DNA from: CAYFFV01 sp964342695
GTDB taxonomy: Bacteria > Acidobacteriota > Vicinamibacteria > Vicinamibacterales > UBA8438
Reading direction: 5' to 3'
NCBI GenBank assembly: GCA_964342695.1
Contig: CAYFFV010000003.1
Span: 1 to 64,000, forward strand
Length of the DNA: 64,000 bases
Shown: one piece after another, positions 22,501 to 32,706 of the stretch
Layout: each line of letters opens with the position of its first letter
Position numbering within the stretch: position 1 is the stretch's first letter
Notes under the pieces: generated by a model
The model's database searches: none
What the model was told of the DNA's origin: nothing
What the model saw: only the letters and a program-made list of their open reading frames with translations
Made by a program: the position numbers and the translations under genes

Positions 22501-24723
22501 TTATTGAGTGTTTCCGCTCCGATTCAACAATTCTTTCTGAACATCAAACGAAGAAACTTCTAAATGTTTATCGACGGCACTGTATATTCCATCTGAATGC
22601 AACTCCGTGGTTCGAACATTATCTGATAGGAGCAACTCTAACACGCCCAATAAATGTTCCTGTAATTCCTTGTCTTGAACCAAACAAAGCACTTCCACGC
22701 GACGGTCCAAGTTGCGCTCCATTAGGTCCGCACTTCCCAAGAGCAATTTTGAATCACCATTGTTTTCAAAATAGTACAGACGCGAGTGTTCAAGGAATCG
22801 ACCTACGATTGACTGCACCTTAATGTTGTCGCTTATACCTGGAATACTTGGTCTTAGGCAACAGACCCCACGTACTATCATCTGAATTTGCACGCCTGCC
22901 GTTGAGGCGCGGTAAAGCGATCGAATTATTGCAGGATCAGCGATCGAGTTGTTTTTGATAATAATTCTCGCGAATTGGCCACGTCTAGCATATTCAGTTT
23001 CCTTTTTGATAAGGGCTGTAAACTCTTCGCGAAAATTTAACGGTGCGACCAGCAAATTGTTATAATTTCTTTTGTTTGAATACCCTGTTAAATAATTAAA
23101 AACTTCACTCACTTCGTCGACAACGGAAGGTCTGGAAGTAAATAAACCAAAGTCGGTATAGACCTGCGCGGTGCTACGGTTGTAATTTCCAGTTCCGATA
23201 TGCGCGAATCGGGTAATACCAGTGGAAGTTTGTCTTACTACTAAACAGAGTTTGCAGTGAGTTTTGAGTTTGACCACTCCGTACACCACGTGAATTCCAG
23301 TGGATTCCATACGGTTGGCCCATGCGATGTTATTTCGTTCATCAAATCGCGCTTTAAGTTCGACTAAAACAGCAACTTGTTTACCAGCTTCAGCCGCTGC
23401 AATAAGGAGATCTACTAGCGGTGAATTCGATCCTATTCGGTACAGGGTCATTTTAATTGCAACGACTTGTGAATCATTTACTGCAGCATTAAGAAACGTC
23501 TCGACAGATGCAAAAGAATCATATGGATGATGTAATAGGCGATCTTTTTCAGCAATGTCATCAAAAATGACATCGAGATTTTTTTCTGACCATAGACTAC
23601 GCGCCGAGAAAGGCTGGTCCTTCAGTTTGGGATTATGTAAATGAGTTAGATCCAACCAGTCTCCGTAACCCATTCTTGAAGAAGTGTATTCGACGATGTC
23701 TTCCTCGATTTCAAAGTTTTCTAGCAAAATATTCAGAAGGCGGGCAGGTATTCGTGATTCAACGACAAGCTGTGATAGGGCGCCGTACCGGAGTTCTTTT
23801 AGAGTTCGGTCAACTGATTCAAGAAGATCGTCCGCCTCGTCTTCCTGGATTACCATATCTGTATCTCGAACAACCCGAAACAGATACGAGCCGTCCACTT
23901 GTGCCCCAGGAAATAACGATTCGATGTTTTCCTTGGTGACATCTTCAAGAAAAACGAAAGTTTTGCCGGGTTGTCCAGAAATTTCTTGTGGAATAGAAAT
24001 AAACCGAGGAAGAAGGTCAGGAAGTTTTACCCGAGCCAAACGTGTTCGCCCGTCGTGCTGGAGAATGACGGCTAGGTTCATACTTAGGTTTGAAACGAAC
24101 GGAAACGGATGGCCAGGGTCGACAGCTAAAGGGGTCAAAACAGGGTGTATGTTTTCATGAAAATACGATCGCAAATAGTCTCGTACATTAACTGTATAAT
24201 TCTCGGGCTCCAAAAATCTGATTTTGTTCTCAGCAAGTAACGGCTGAAGAACCTTAGCCCAACAATCAGACATATTTAGTGTCATCCTGGCTGTTTCTTT
24301 TCTGATAGCTTCAAGTTGTTCCGCGGTATCTAGGCCATCTGGCGAGATGTCATCTGATTCGGCCCGATATTTTCGAAGCAGGGTGGCAACACGTACCATG
24401 AAAAACTCGTCAAGATTGGTCGCAACAATTGAAAGAAACTTCACACGTTCAAGCAATGGATTTTTCTGATCCAGAGCCTGCAGGAGAACGCGCTCATTAA
24501 ACTTAAGCCAGCTTAATTCTCTGTTAATGTAAAAAACAGGATTTTCTAGATCTTCTGATGATTCGCGTTGGAGGTCCGTTTCTTGCGAAACAGTATCGGA
24601 AGTCTCTGAAGGTCGTTTAGTTTTCGTTACTTCTGGTTTAAAAATTCTTGAATCTTGCATGGATCTAATCTTGATCGTAAATTTTTTTCTGATCATAGCA
24701 GTCAGGCGATTCAGAAAGTGCAT
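22501..24723 (-). CDS. ppk: Polyphosphate kinase 1
   Basis: PPK1 makes and degrades long-chain polyphosphate from ATP, and is membrane-associated or cytoplasmic. The protein has 740 residues, a little longer than E. coli PPK because of a roughly 50-residue polar amino-terminal extension. The N-domain begins FYINRELSWLKFNERVL. Two phospholipase-D-like catalytic domains follow. The phospho-accepting histidine lies in RFAHIGTGNYNRSTA (about residue 506), and the second conserved histidine in FLEHSRLYYFENNG (about residue 642). An inverted repeat GTGCAT-CTAA-ATGCAC covers the listed start codon, so translation may begin at ATG 24696 or 24660. No ppx gene is adjacent. Confidence 0.95.
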   Translation of the reverse strand: MHFLNRLTAMIRKKFTIKIRSMQDSRIFKPEVTKTKRPSETSDTVSQETDLQRESSEDLENPVFYINRELSWLKFNERVLLQALDQKNPLLERVKFLSIVATNLDEFFMVRVATLLRKYRAESDDISPDGLDTAEQLEAIRKETARMTLNMSDCWAKVLQPLLAENKIRFLEPENYTVNVRDYLRSYFHENIHPVLTPLAVDPGHPFPFVSNLSMNLAVILQHDGRTRLARVKLPDLLPRFISIPQEISGQPGKTFVFLEDVTKENIESLFPGAQVDGSYLFRVVRDTDMVIQEDEADDLLESVDRTLKELRYGALSQLVVESRIPARLLNILLENFEIEEDIVEYTSSRMGYGDWLDLTHLHNPKLKDQPFSARSLWSEKNLDVIFDDIAEKDRLLHHPYDSFASVETFLNAAVNDSQVVAIKMTLYRIGSNSPLVDLLIAAAEAGKQVAVLVELKARFDERNNIAWANRMESTGIHVVYGVVKLKTHCKLCLVVRQTSTGITRFAHIGTGNYNRSTAQVYTDFGLFTSRPSVVDEVSEVFNYLTGYSNKRNYNNLLVAPLNFREEFTALIKKETEYARRGQFARIIIKNNSIADPAIIRSLYRASTAGVQIQMIVRGVCCLRPSIPGISDNIKVQSIVGRFLEHSRLYYFENNGDSKLLLGSADLMERNLDRRVEVLCLVQDKELQEHLLGVLELLLSDNVRTTELHSDGIYSAVDKHLEVSSFDVQKELLNRSGNTQ

Positions 24724-24829
24724 CTAAATGCACACTTTGGTTCATAACCATTTGTGTATAAGATGGTTAGTGAAACAGGAGCTCCCTCGACAGCTGGTAA
24801 GCTGATTGGAATTCTTGGAAATCAAGATA

Positions 24830-25255
24830 ATGAAAAACACCACGAAATTGATTAAAGATGTTTCAGAGTGGAGAAAGCTCCTTTCTACTGAGGCATACAT
24901 GGTTCTCTTTGAGCATGCTACTGAACGGCCAGGGACAAGCGCTCTTAATCAAGAAAAGCGAGAAGGGCAGTTTGTTTGTGCTGCATGTTATTTTCCTCTG
25001 TTTCAGTCAAACACGAAATACGAGAGCGGGACGGGGTGGCCCAGTTTTTTTAACTGCATTGAGGGTGCACTGGGTAAAAAGACAGATTACAAATTGTTTC
25101 TTCCACGCACTGAGTACCACTGTATGCGTTGTGGAGGACATCAAGGTCACGTTTTTAAGGATGGTCCCGAGCCCACGGGTTTACGCTACTGTAACAATGG
25201 CGTGGCACTTAGGTTTATTCCTTCGGGGGACACGCTTCCCTCCCTTAGATTTTGA
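24830..25255 (+). CDS. msrB: Peptide-methionine (R)-S-oxide reductase
   Basis: MsrB reduces R-methionine sulfoxide in proteins. The structural zinc cysteines are visible as CAAC and CMRCGG. The substrate-binding GTGWPSFF and HQGHVFKDG blocks are present, as is the catalytic cysteine in LRYCNNGVALRF. The usual sequence there is RYCxNSxxL, and the family serine is replaced by glycine. From ATG 24830 the protein has 141 residues, normal for MsrB. A TTG start at 24806 would add eight residues and cannot be excluded. It is cytoplasmic, with no signal peptide, and divergent from ppk. Confidence 0.92.
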   Translation: MKNTTKLIKDVSEWRKLLSTEAYMVLFEHATERPGTSALNQEKREGQFVCAACYFPLFQSNTKYESGTGWPSFFNCIEGALGKKTDYKLFLPRTEYHCMRCGGHQGHVFKDGPEPTGLRYCNNGVALRFIPSGDTLPSLRF

Positions 25256-25302
25256 TCGAAACATCTTGTCTCATCTAAGTCGTTAACTTTATCTTGCGAT
25301 CA

Positions 25303-27285
25303 TCATTCTGGAAGCGTGAGTGCGACCAATGCTCCTGGGTAATCACGAGCGCCCACTGATATTATGATGTACTGTTTTCCTTCATGCATAAAACTCATTG
25401 GCGCTGTGTTTGAAGGCGCAGGAAGACTCACGGTGCTCAACCAAGATCCTGTTTTCTTGTCAACGGCGTGAAATAGGGGCCTGCCCCCCCGCCCTTCACC
25501 ATAGAGCAGTAATGTTTTTGTCGCGAGTGTAGTCGCGTGTGTTGGTTGTCCCGTGTTTTGAAATTCGATGCCTTTCAGGGCAGGATGGTCCTTGAAGCGC
25601 TGGGGTGTGTCCCCGTTCGGTATCCACCAAAGGGTTTCGCCACTATTAAGATCAATAGCAGTTATTCTTCCATAGGGCGGCTTCACAATGGGCAAACCGT
25701 CGATACGCGGAGCGCCACCTCCAGTCATGCTCACCAAAGACATTATTGTTTTACCGATTGGGTTGGGGTCATTACCATCTACTTCGCTACCAGGAACCAG
25801 CAGGGGAGAACTGCAGCTCTTAATGGATGCGACGTACAGGATTCCCGTTTCTGGGTCAACCGAAGCACCACCAGGGATATTTGTTCCTCCATTGCCACCT
25901 GGGCAGACAAGGGCACCTCTCTTGCCGCGGTTATTATCCCTGTGAAGCGGAGGAGTAAATAATGGCCCGTACTCGTACTGACTCACTAGGGCAATCGCAC
26001 GTTCACGCAGTTCTGGTGTGAAATCAATTAAATCATCAATTGTAAGTCCCTGCATCTCATAGGCTTTTGGTTTTGTGGGAAAGGGCTGAGTGGGCGAGTA
26101 ATATTCGCCTGGGACATAGCCAGCTGGGACGCTTTTTTCTTCGATAGGCCACACCGGTTCCCCGGTTTTTCTATTCAACACATAAGCAAAACCTTGTTTA
26201 GTGGTTTGTACCAAGATTGGAATTTCTTGGCCTTCCACTGTAACGTCAACGAGATTTGGAGCGGTAGGATTGTCGTAATTCCAGATATCGTGATGGACAG
26301 TCTGAAAATGCCATTGCCTCGTTCCTGTTTGAGTGTTTAGAGCAATTATGCTTGTTGCAAACAGATTTTGGCCTGGGTGAAATCCACCCCAATTATCGTT
26401 TGTAGGAGGATCCGTAACGATGTAGACCAAGCCCAAGTCTTCGTCTGCTGACAAGGGTGCCCACGCCGAAACATTCCCTGTCCATTGCCATGCCTCGTTA
26501 TCCCAAGTGTCGAAACCGAACTCACTTTCTGATTGAGGAATAACATTGAACTTCCATAAATGTTTTCCGGTTTTAGCGTCGTATGCAAGAATGTGACCGG
26601 GAACATTTTCTCTGCGAGTTTGTCGATATCCCTGTTCGTGTGAATTGCCAATAACTACAACTCCATTTACCACAATCGGCGGTGACGAGTTGGTGATGTA
26701 TCCAACCTCGGGGGGCAATCCTTCGGTAGGATGATATTCGTAGCCAAAATCTTCAAGTAAATCTACGCTTCCACCGCGCCCGAAACTTTCAATTAATAGG
26801 CCTGTATCGGGATCTAATGCGTGCAGGAAAAAACCTGGTGTGACAACAAAGATACGGCCCACTTCGGATACTTCGGCGTAAGCGACACCTTTCCCGTAGT
26901 TTTTACGCATGGAGTCTTCCCAGCGTTTAGTTGGTGGTTCGCGAAAGGCCCAAAGGGTTTCACCGGTTGCTGGATCAATGGCTACTACTGTTCTTCGTTG
27001 CCCGGCAACGCTAAATAATTTTCCTTCCGCATATATCGGTGTTGAGCGCAGAATATTATCAACAGACGGGCCAAAATTGTTTCCCTTCCAAATCCATGCA
27101 GTTTCAAGATTGTCAAAATTTGTTGCATCAATCTGTTTATGAGGTGAGTACCGCTGACTTGCCGCGTTGCCTCCCCAGTGGTTCCAGCCTCCGTCTTGCG
27201 CACTCGGTCTGGCTGAACTCCCTGCTATAAAGAAAATGAGTGTAATGAAATAGAGTACGGCATCACGGGGATGGATAGTCTTCAT
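25303..27285 (-). CDS. PQQ-type beta-propeller dehydrogenase-like protein, copy 1
   Basis: This is an exported 660-residue quinoprotein-like propeller. A signal peptide (LYFITLIFFIAGSSARPSA) precedes GGWNHWGGNAASQRYSP, the typical start of PQQ-dependent glucose/alcohol dehydrogenases. Tryptophan-docking repeats follow (PATGETLWAF, AKTGKHLWKF, TQTGTRQWHF, NRKTGEPVWPI, LNSGETLWWIPNG). It lacks a cytochrome c domain, so electrons would leave through a separate carrier. Substrate is unknown, and some members are non-catalytic. A close paralog lies next upstream at 27440-29425, transcribed in the same direction. Confidence 0.85.
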   Translation of the reverse strand: MKTIHPRDAVLYFITLIFFIAGSSARPSAQDGGWNHWGGNAASQRYSPHKQIDATNFDNLETAWIWKGNNFGPSVDNILRSTPIYAEGKLFSVAGQRRTVVAIDPATGETLWAFREPPTKRWEDSMRKNYGKGVAYAEVSEVGRIFVVTPGFFLHALDPDTGLLIESFGRGGSVDLLEDFGYEYHPTEGLPPEVGYITNSSPPIVVNGVVVIGNSHEQGYRQTRRENVPGHILAYDAKTGKHLWKFNVIPQSESEFGFDTWDNEAWQWTGNVSAWAPLSADEDLGLVYIVTDPPTNDNWGGFHPGQNLFATSIIALNTQTGTRQWHFQTVHHDIWNYDNPTAPNLVDVTVEGQEIPILVQTTKQGFAYVLNRKTGEPVWPIEEKSVPAGYVPGEYYSPTQPFPTKPKAYEMQGLTIDDLIDFTPELRERAIALVSQYEYGPLFTPPLHRDNNRGKRGALVCPGGNGGTNIPGGASVDPETGILYVASIKSCSSPLLVPGSEVDGNDPNPIGKTIMSLVSMTGGGAPRIDGLPIVKPPYGRITAIDLNSGETLWWIPNGDTPQRFKDHPALKGIEFQNTGQPTHATTLATKTLLLYGEGRGGRPLFHAVDKKTGSWLSTVSLPAPSNTAPMSFMHEGKQYIIISVGARDYPGALVALTLPE

Positions 27286-27439
27286 GTTTATTCTCTTGGA
27301 AGGAATTTATATGTGCCAATATATCTCTGGGTGATAACTAGGTCCAGAAGTATTCAGGTCCCGAAAGTGGACTGGCATATTTTCACCACCTGCATTGGGA
27401 AATTCACTATATGAACAGCAGCCAAGAAAACTGATTTTT

Positions 27440-29425
27440 CTAACCCGGAAGGCGAAACGCCATCAATTCTGCCTGATATCCGCTCCCTCCGATCGCGACC
27501 ACGATAAACTGAATTCCGTCGACTACGTATGTCATTGGTGTTCCCGTTTGTGGTGCAGGCATGAAGACCGCGCCTTCTTCTTCGCCGGTCGATTTGTTGT
27601 AAGCCCGCAGCATGGCGCCACTAGCGCCTTCCGGTGTTGTGAAGAAACCTCCTTCGCCGGCGACGACCAGAGTCTTTGTTACAAGAGTGCCGATACGTCC
27701 GACACGACCTGTTCGAGGAATATCAAGCCCTTGTAATTTTGGGTGATTTCTGACGTTGTCTGGGGTTTCACCGTGAGCAATTTGCCAGACCAATTCTCCC
27801 TTGTTGAGGTCAACGGCAGTAATACGTCCCCAGGGTGGTTTCACTAGAGGCAAGCCCTCAACGGTTAAAGACATGTCCACAGGACTTACACCGGGAAGGC
27901 GACGGCTGCTCACAAAATCCATATCAGATCGTTCCGGATCATTGATCATCCGTAATGCCGTAACCGTTGTCTTGGTGTACTGATAAAGAATGCCTGTTTC
28001 TGGATCGACGGCTCCACCCGGCCAGTTCACCCCTCCAGTTGCCGCTGGTAGTATTAAAGTTCCAAAGTTTCCAGAGCCTTCAGGATCAGCAAGTGTGGGC
28101 GGTGTGTAAATAGGACCTAACGTGTAGCGACTTGCAATTTCTTCTGCGGCAGCTCGAAGCTCTGGTGTGAAATCGATTAAATCGTCGACCCCGATACCTT
28201 GTCTGTCGATAGCGGGTGGTTTCGTAGGAAAAGGTTGGGTTGGAGCCAAGATTTCACCAGGAACCGCAGAAGCCTTTACGGGCTGTTCCTCAATTGGCCA
28301 CACCGGTTCTCCTGTTTCGCGATCGAATACAAAAATCCAAGCTTGTTTTGTAGGTAACGCTACAGCCTTAATTTCACGACCCTCAACTGTGATGTCGGCA
28401 AGAATGGGAGCAGCCGGTAAATCCCAATCCCAGACATCATGATGTGAAACCTGAAAGTGCCAGGCTCGTTCACCAGTGTCTAGATCGACTGCGACCAAAC
28501 TGTTTGCAAAGAGGTTGTCGCCAATGCGGTGTCCTCCATAGTAGTCACCAGTTGGGCATTCAACAGGGAGGTAAGCAAGATTTAATTCGGGGTCAATACT
28601 GATCTGTGCCCATACCCCGGTGTTCCCTGTATATCGCCAAGAATCGTTCAGCCAAGTGTCGTTGCCGAATTCGTCACCATTAGGAATGGTGCGGAAGATC
28701 CACTTTCTAGCACCGGTCCGAACATCATAACCGCGGACATGACCCTGGACGTTCTTGCGAGATTTTGGCGCTGTTCCAGGTCGATGCGCCGCACCAATAA
28801 CGATAGTGTTATTCCCGATAACGGGAGCCGCGTGTAGACCTACTTCTCCGGTAACAAGATCGATATCTTCACCGTCATTTTGTCCAAATTGTGTTTTCAA
28901 ATCGACAATACCCTCAGTGCCGAAACTCGAAATTTTCTGTCCGGTCTCGGCATTAAGCGCGACAAGGCGGTACCCCGTTGTGACGTAGAAGATTCTGGTG
29001 TCTTCACCGTCTTCCCAGTATGTGAGCCCTCGCCCCGATAGTCTACGTGGCGCTGCAACTCCCCGTTCACCTTCGTCGATGCGATGCATCCATAAAAGCT
29101 CTCCAGTTGTGGCATCGAGGGCCACGACAGATCTCCGAGAACCGACCGTACTGTAGAGCACGCCTCCGATCATTAATGGAGTAGCCTGAAGGTTTGCCTC
29201 AGGTGTCGGGCCAAAATTAGCTGTCGAAAATCGCCATGCCACCTCTAATTCATTGAAGTTACTGCCATTTATTTGAGCGGCCGGTGAATAGAATGAGCTT
29301 GCCAGATCAGCAGCGTAAGACCGCCATTCAATACTATTGCTTTGATCTTGAGCAGATAGTTCACTGGCTCCCAAAAATAGAGTTAATAACAAACACCAAT
29401 TCAAACGGAACACTTTAAGTCGCAT
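27440..29425 (-). CDS. PQQ-type beta-propeller dehydrogenase-like protein, copy 2
   Basis: This 661-residue exported paralog has the same order as copy 1. It has a signal peptide (NWCLLLTLFLGASELSAQ), then WRSYAADLASSFYSP, and tryptophan-docking repeats (ATTGELLWMH, VRTGARKWIF, LDTGERAWHF, DRETGEPVWPI, LNKGELVWQIAHGE). It has no haem-binding CxxCH. The two copies match across most of their length but differ at many positions, so this is an old duplication. The intergenic gap to copy 1 is 154 bp and may hold a separate promoter. Confidence 0.85.
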   Translation of the reverse strand: MRLKVFRLNWCLLLTLFLGASELSAQDQSNSIEWRSYAADLASSFYSPAAQINGSNFNELEVAWRFSTANFGPTPEANLQATPLMIGGVLYSTVGSRRSVVALDATTGELLWMHRIDEGERGVAAPRRLSGRGLTYWEDGEDTRIFYVTTGYRLVALNAETGQKISSFGTEGIVDLKTQFGQNDGEDIDLVTGEVGLHAAPVIGNNTIVIGAAHRPGTAPKSRKNVQGHVRGYDVRTGARKWIFRTIPNGDEFGNDTWLNDSWRYTGNTGVWAQISIDPELNLAYLPVECPTGDYYGGHRIGDNLFANSLVAVDLDTGERAWHFQVSHHDVWDWDLPAAPILADITVEGREIKAVALPTKQAWIFVFDRETGEPVWPIEEQPVKASAVPGEILAPTQPFPTKPPAIDRQGIGVDDLIDFTPELRAAAEEIASRYTLGPIYTPPTLADPEGSGNFGTLILPAATGGVNWPGGAVDPETGILYQYTKTTVTALRMINDPERSDMDFVSSRRLPGVSPVDMSLTVEGLPLVKPPWGRITAVDLNKGELVWQIAHGETPDNVRNHPKLQGLDIPRTGRVGRIGTLVTKTLVVAGEGGFFTTPEGASGAMLRAYNKSTGEEEGAVFMPAPQTGTPMTYVVDGIQFIVVAIGGSGYQAELMAFRLPG

Positions 29426-29568
29426 GAGCTACCAACCTCCGAAATAGCTGTGTTGAGGGAACCACAGCATACTGCAATCTTAACTGCGGTGACTACCCTA
29501 AAACTTATCTAGTGAGAATAGTGCGGCAGTACCCGCAAATGATCCAATAGAATGTCAGATAGAAAACT

Positions 29569-31020
29569 TTGACTGAAACGACTGAATCTTTAATCGATCT
29601 ACCGGAAATAGACATCCAAGCCCTGCCGGGTTCATTGCGGCGAGGTGCCACTCACGCGGGATGGCACTCTCTTATGCCGGTGCAAGCGAAGGCAATTCCG
29701 TATTTACTTGCTGGACGCGAAATGATGATTCAAGCTCGGACCGGCAGTGGTAAGACCGGAGCTTTTGTGCTTCCTATGCTTGAACGGATAGATCCGGAAC
29801 TTTCTTCGTGTCAGGCTCTTGTTCTCGTGCCGACTCGAGAGCTGGCAAAACAGGTATGGGAAGTATCAAAAGTGCTTTGCCAGCAGACAGGAATTAGGAC
29901 AGTAGCGGTTTATGGTGGAGTTGGGTACAAAGCACAGATTGACGCACTGAGCAGTGGTGCACAAATCGTTGTTGGTACTCCCGGAAGAGTGCTTGATCAT
30001 TTAATTCGAGGCAACCTCTCCCTTGATAAACTCAAAATGAGAATTTTTGATGAGGCGGATCGTATGTTGTCGATGGGTTTCTATCCAGACATGCAGGAAG
30101 TGCAAAAGCATCTTCCAGAAGTGACACTAAAAAGTCTCCACAACAGCATGTTTTCTGCAACTTTTCCACCTTTCGTGATGCAAACTGCAAAAGATTTTCT
30201 TCGGAATCCTGAATTCTTGTCTCTCAGTGGCGAAGAGGTACATGTTTCTGACACAGAGCATTCATTCTACGTTGTGCCGCCGATGGACAAGGACCGGGCG
30301 TTGGTTCGAATAATAGAAATCGAGAATCCTGCTTCGGCGATCATTTTCTGTAACACGAAGACAGTGGTGCACTATGTCACCGTGGTGTTGCAAAGATTTG
30401 GTTATGACGCGGATGAACTCAGTGCTGATCGTTCTCAGGCGGAGCGAGAGCGTGTTCTATCGAAAATCCGGACAGGCAATTTAAGGTTTCTTGTCGCAAC
30501 AGACGTGGCGGCTCGAGGTCTTGATATTCCACAATTGTCGCACGTTATTCAATATGAACCTCCAGAGGATCCGGAAAGTTATGTTCATCGAGCAGGTCGA
30601 ACGGGTCGTGCGGGTGCCGCAGGGGTTGCTTTGTCGCTAGTTAGTGAATCAGAGACACTGCTTTTGGACGGCATTGCTAAACGTTACAGCATAGAGTTTC
30701 AGCAGCAGACGGCCCCTTCAGATGCTCATGTGCAATCAGTTGTGGCAGAGCGAGTGACCACCCTACTTGAGGCTCAACTTCGTGGCCGCGATCGGATTAA
30801 GCACGAGAGGAGTAATCGGTTTTTACCCTTGGTTCGAAGTTTAGTTGGGAATGAAGATGAAGCGGGTTTAATAGCTATGTTGGTAGATGATTACTACCAA
30901 CAAAGTTTACATGCTCCAATATCGTCGATTAAGGAAGAAGAGAAGCCTTCTGGTAAAAAAAAGAAAGTTGTGAGACGAAAGACGGATCATCAGCGCTCTC
31001 CGCCAAAAAACAGACGATAA
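29569..31020 (+). CDS. DEAD-box ATP-dependent RNA helicase
   Basis: This cytoplasmic helicase remodels RNA. All core motifs are present: ARTGSGKTGAF (Walker A), PTRELAKQ, TPGRVLDHL, DEAD within IFDEADRML, SAT, ARGLDIP and HRAGRTGRAG. The Q-motif region around W-x-x-L-M-P-V-Q is present at about residue 35. The carboxy-terminal 110 residues are mostly helical and end in a lysine-rich tail (GKKKKVVRRKTD) for RNA contact. It resembles DeaD/CshA-type helicases, with a short carboxy-terminal extension. The start is TTG 29569. An ATG at 29552 is in another frame and stops after six codons. Confidence 0.92.
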   Translation: MTETTESLIDLPEIDIQALPGSLRRGATHAGWHSLMPVQAKAIPYLLAGREMMIQARTGSGKTGAFVLPMLERIDPELSSCQALVLVPTRELAKQVWEVSKVLCQQTGIRTVAVYGGVGYKAQIDALSSGAQIVVGTPGRVLDHLIRGNLSLDKLKMRIFDEADRMLSMGFYPDMQEVQKHLPEVTLKSLHNSMFSATFPPFVMQTAKDFLRNPEFLSLSGEEVHVSDTEHSFYVVPPMDKDRALVRIIEIENPASAIIFCNTKTVVHYVTVVLQRFGYDADELSADRSQAERERVLSKIRTGNLRFLVATDVAARGLDIPQLSHVIQYEPPEDPESYVHRAGRTGRAGAAGVALSLVSESETLLLDGIAKRYSIEFQQQTAPSDAHVQSVVAERVTTLLEAQLRGRDRIKHERSNRFLPLVRSLVGNEDEAGLIAMLVDDYYQQSLHAPISSIKEEEKPSGKKKKVVRRKTDHQRSPPKNRR

Positions 31021-31159
31021 TAAGAGGATACCCATCATTAAGTGATGTGCAAAGGATGTAGGACTCTTTATCGTCTTGCTTAAAAGTAATCTCCAAATCT
31101 GTTCTGGAAAATATAGATCGTCATATCATTGATAATAGTAAGAAAGTAGGGAGAGATTA

Positions 31160-32662
31160 ATGAATTCATCGGTCGCAGAAAAAACCCACGCGTTTGACCA
31201 GGCCGCGATAGCCGGGCGCACCCCTTTTAAGGTTTTTGACTTAGATTTAGCTAAACAAGGACGTAGTGAAATTCGATTAGCCGAACAAGAGATGCCGGGA
31301 TTAATGGCGCTTCGTGAGAGATATAAGGGACGTTCTCCGCTCGCCGGTGCAAAGGTAATGGGTAGTTTGCATATGACCGTTCAGACTGCCGTATTGATTG
31401 AGACACTTGTTGATTTAGGCGCGGATGTACGGTGGGTGTCCTGCAACATTTTTTCCACTCAGGATCATGCGGCAGCTGCAGTTGCGGTAGGTCCTACCCA
31501 AGCAGCTGGCACAGTTGATGCTCCAAGAGGGGTTCCTGTTTTTGCTTGGAAAGGAGAAACTCTTACTGAGTATTGGTGGTGTACCAATGAGGCGTTAGTG
31601 TGGCCAGATGGAAGTGGCCCAGATCTGATTGTTGACGACGGGGGCGACGCAACACTTTTGGTGCACAAAGGTTACGAGTTTGAATTAGCTGGGGCAGTGC
31701 CATCTTTTGATTCCGCTGAAGATCCTGAGGAATGGGGAGTGATTCTTGACTTGCTTCGTGATATTCAGAGTCGGGACAAAACACAGTGGCAACGCCTGAG
31801 TCCTGCTATACGAGGTGTTAGTGAAGAAACCACAACGGGTGTCCATCGTCTTTATGAAATGATGCGAGATGGCACGTTACTATTTCCCGCTATTAACGTG
31901 AATGATTCTGTTACGAAGAGTAAGTTCGACAATGTTTATGGTTGCCGACATTCCTTACCAGACGGTTTAGCTCGCGCAACAGATGTGATGTTGGGAGGAA
32001 AGGTTGCTGTTGTTTGTGGTTTTGGGGAAGTAGGCAAAGGTTGTGCGCAGTCATTACGTGGCCAAGGTTGCCGAGTGGTTGTAACCGAGGTAGACCCGAT
32101 TTGCGCCCTGCAAGCTGCCATGGAAGGATATGAAGTAAATACCCTTGAGAGCCAGCTTGAGGAAGCCGACATTTTTATTACTGCTACAGGCAACAAAGAC
32201 ATTATTACCGCTTTACAAATGTCTCGTATGAAGGACAAAGCTATTGTTGGCAACATAGGGCATTTTGATAATGAAATTGATATGTCCGGACTCAAGAAAA
32301 TAGCTGGTGTGAAGCGAATACAGATTAAACCGCAATACGACGAGTGGCGTTTTGCGGATGGTCATAGTGTTCTTGTTCTTGCTGAAGGGCGCTTACTCAA
32401 TCTGGGTTGTGCCACAGGGCACCCAAGTTTTGTAATGTCAACTTCTTTTACTAATCAGGTGCTTGCACAACTCGCATTACATGAAAACAAAGGTGAGTAC
32501 GAGAAAAAGGTTTATATGTTGCCAAAACAACTTGACGAGCAAGTGGCAAGGCTTCATTTAGATCACTTGGGTGTCAAATTGACTGAACTAACTAAAACAC
32601 AAGCTGAATATATCGGTGTTCCTGTGAAGGGGCCTTACAAGCCCGAACACTATAGATATTAG
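31160..32662 (+). CDS. ahcY: Adenosylhomocysteinase
   Basis: This cytoplasmic enzyme hydrolyses S-adenosylhomocysteine to adenosine and homocysteine, using bound NAD. The protein has 500 residues, the long bacterial form. Substrate-site motifs are visible: SLHMTVQTAVL and NIFSTQDHAAAA. The NAD-binding Rossmann segment is GFGEVGKG at about residue 287. The conserved end KPEHYRY matches the family. GGGAGAG precedes the ATG. No other gene of the methyl cycle is adjacent. I looked for an SAH riboswitch in 31021-31159 and saw none. Confidence 0.95.
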   Translation: MNSSVAEKTHAFDQAAIAGRTPFKVFDLDLAKQGRSEIRLAEQEMPGLMALRERYKGRSPLAGAKVMGSLHMTVQTAVLIETLVDLGADVRWVSCNIFSTQDHAAAAVAVGPTQAAGTVDAPRGVPVFAWKGETLTEYWWCTNEALVWPDGSGPDLIVDDGGDATLLVHKGYEFELAGAVPSFDSAEDPEEWGVILDLLRDIQSRDKTQWQRLSPAIRGVSEETTTGVHRLYEMMRDGTLLFPAINVNDSVTKSKFDNVYGCRHSLPDGLARATDVMLGGKVAVVCGFGEVGKGCAQSLRGQGCRVVVTEVDPICALQAAMEGYEVNTLESQLEEADIFITATGNKDIITALQMSRMKDKAIVGNIGHFDNEIDMSGLKKIAGVKRIQIKPQYDEWRFADGHSVLVLAEGRLLNLGCATGHPSFVMSTSFTNQVLAQLALHENKGEYEKKVYMLPKQLDEQVARLHLDHLGVKLTELTKTQAEYIGVPVKGPYKPEHYRY

Positions 32663-32706
32663 TTTCTCTAGGCCCGGACAAGGATTTTGTGTGGAGGCCA
32701 AAGTAA

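Noticed and set aside
31021..31159. Possible SAH or SAM riboswitch upstream of ahcY
   Set aside because: The 139-bp gap shows only a five-base stem (CATCA/TGATG) and none of the conserved GC-rich core segments of known SAH riboswitches.
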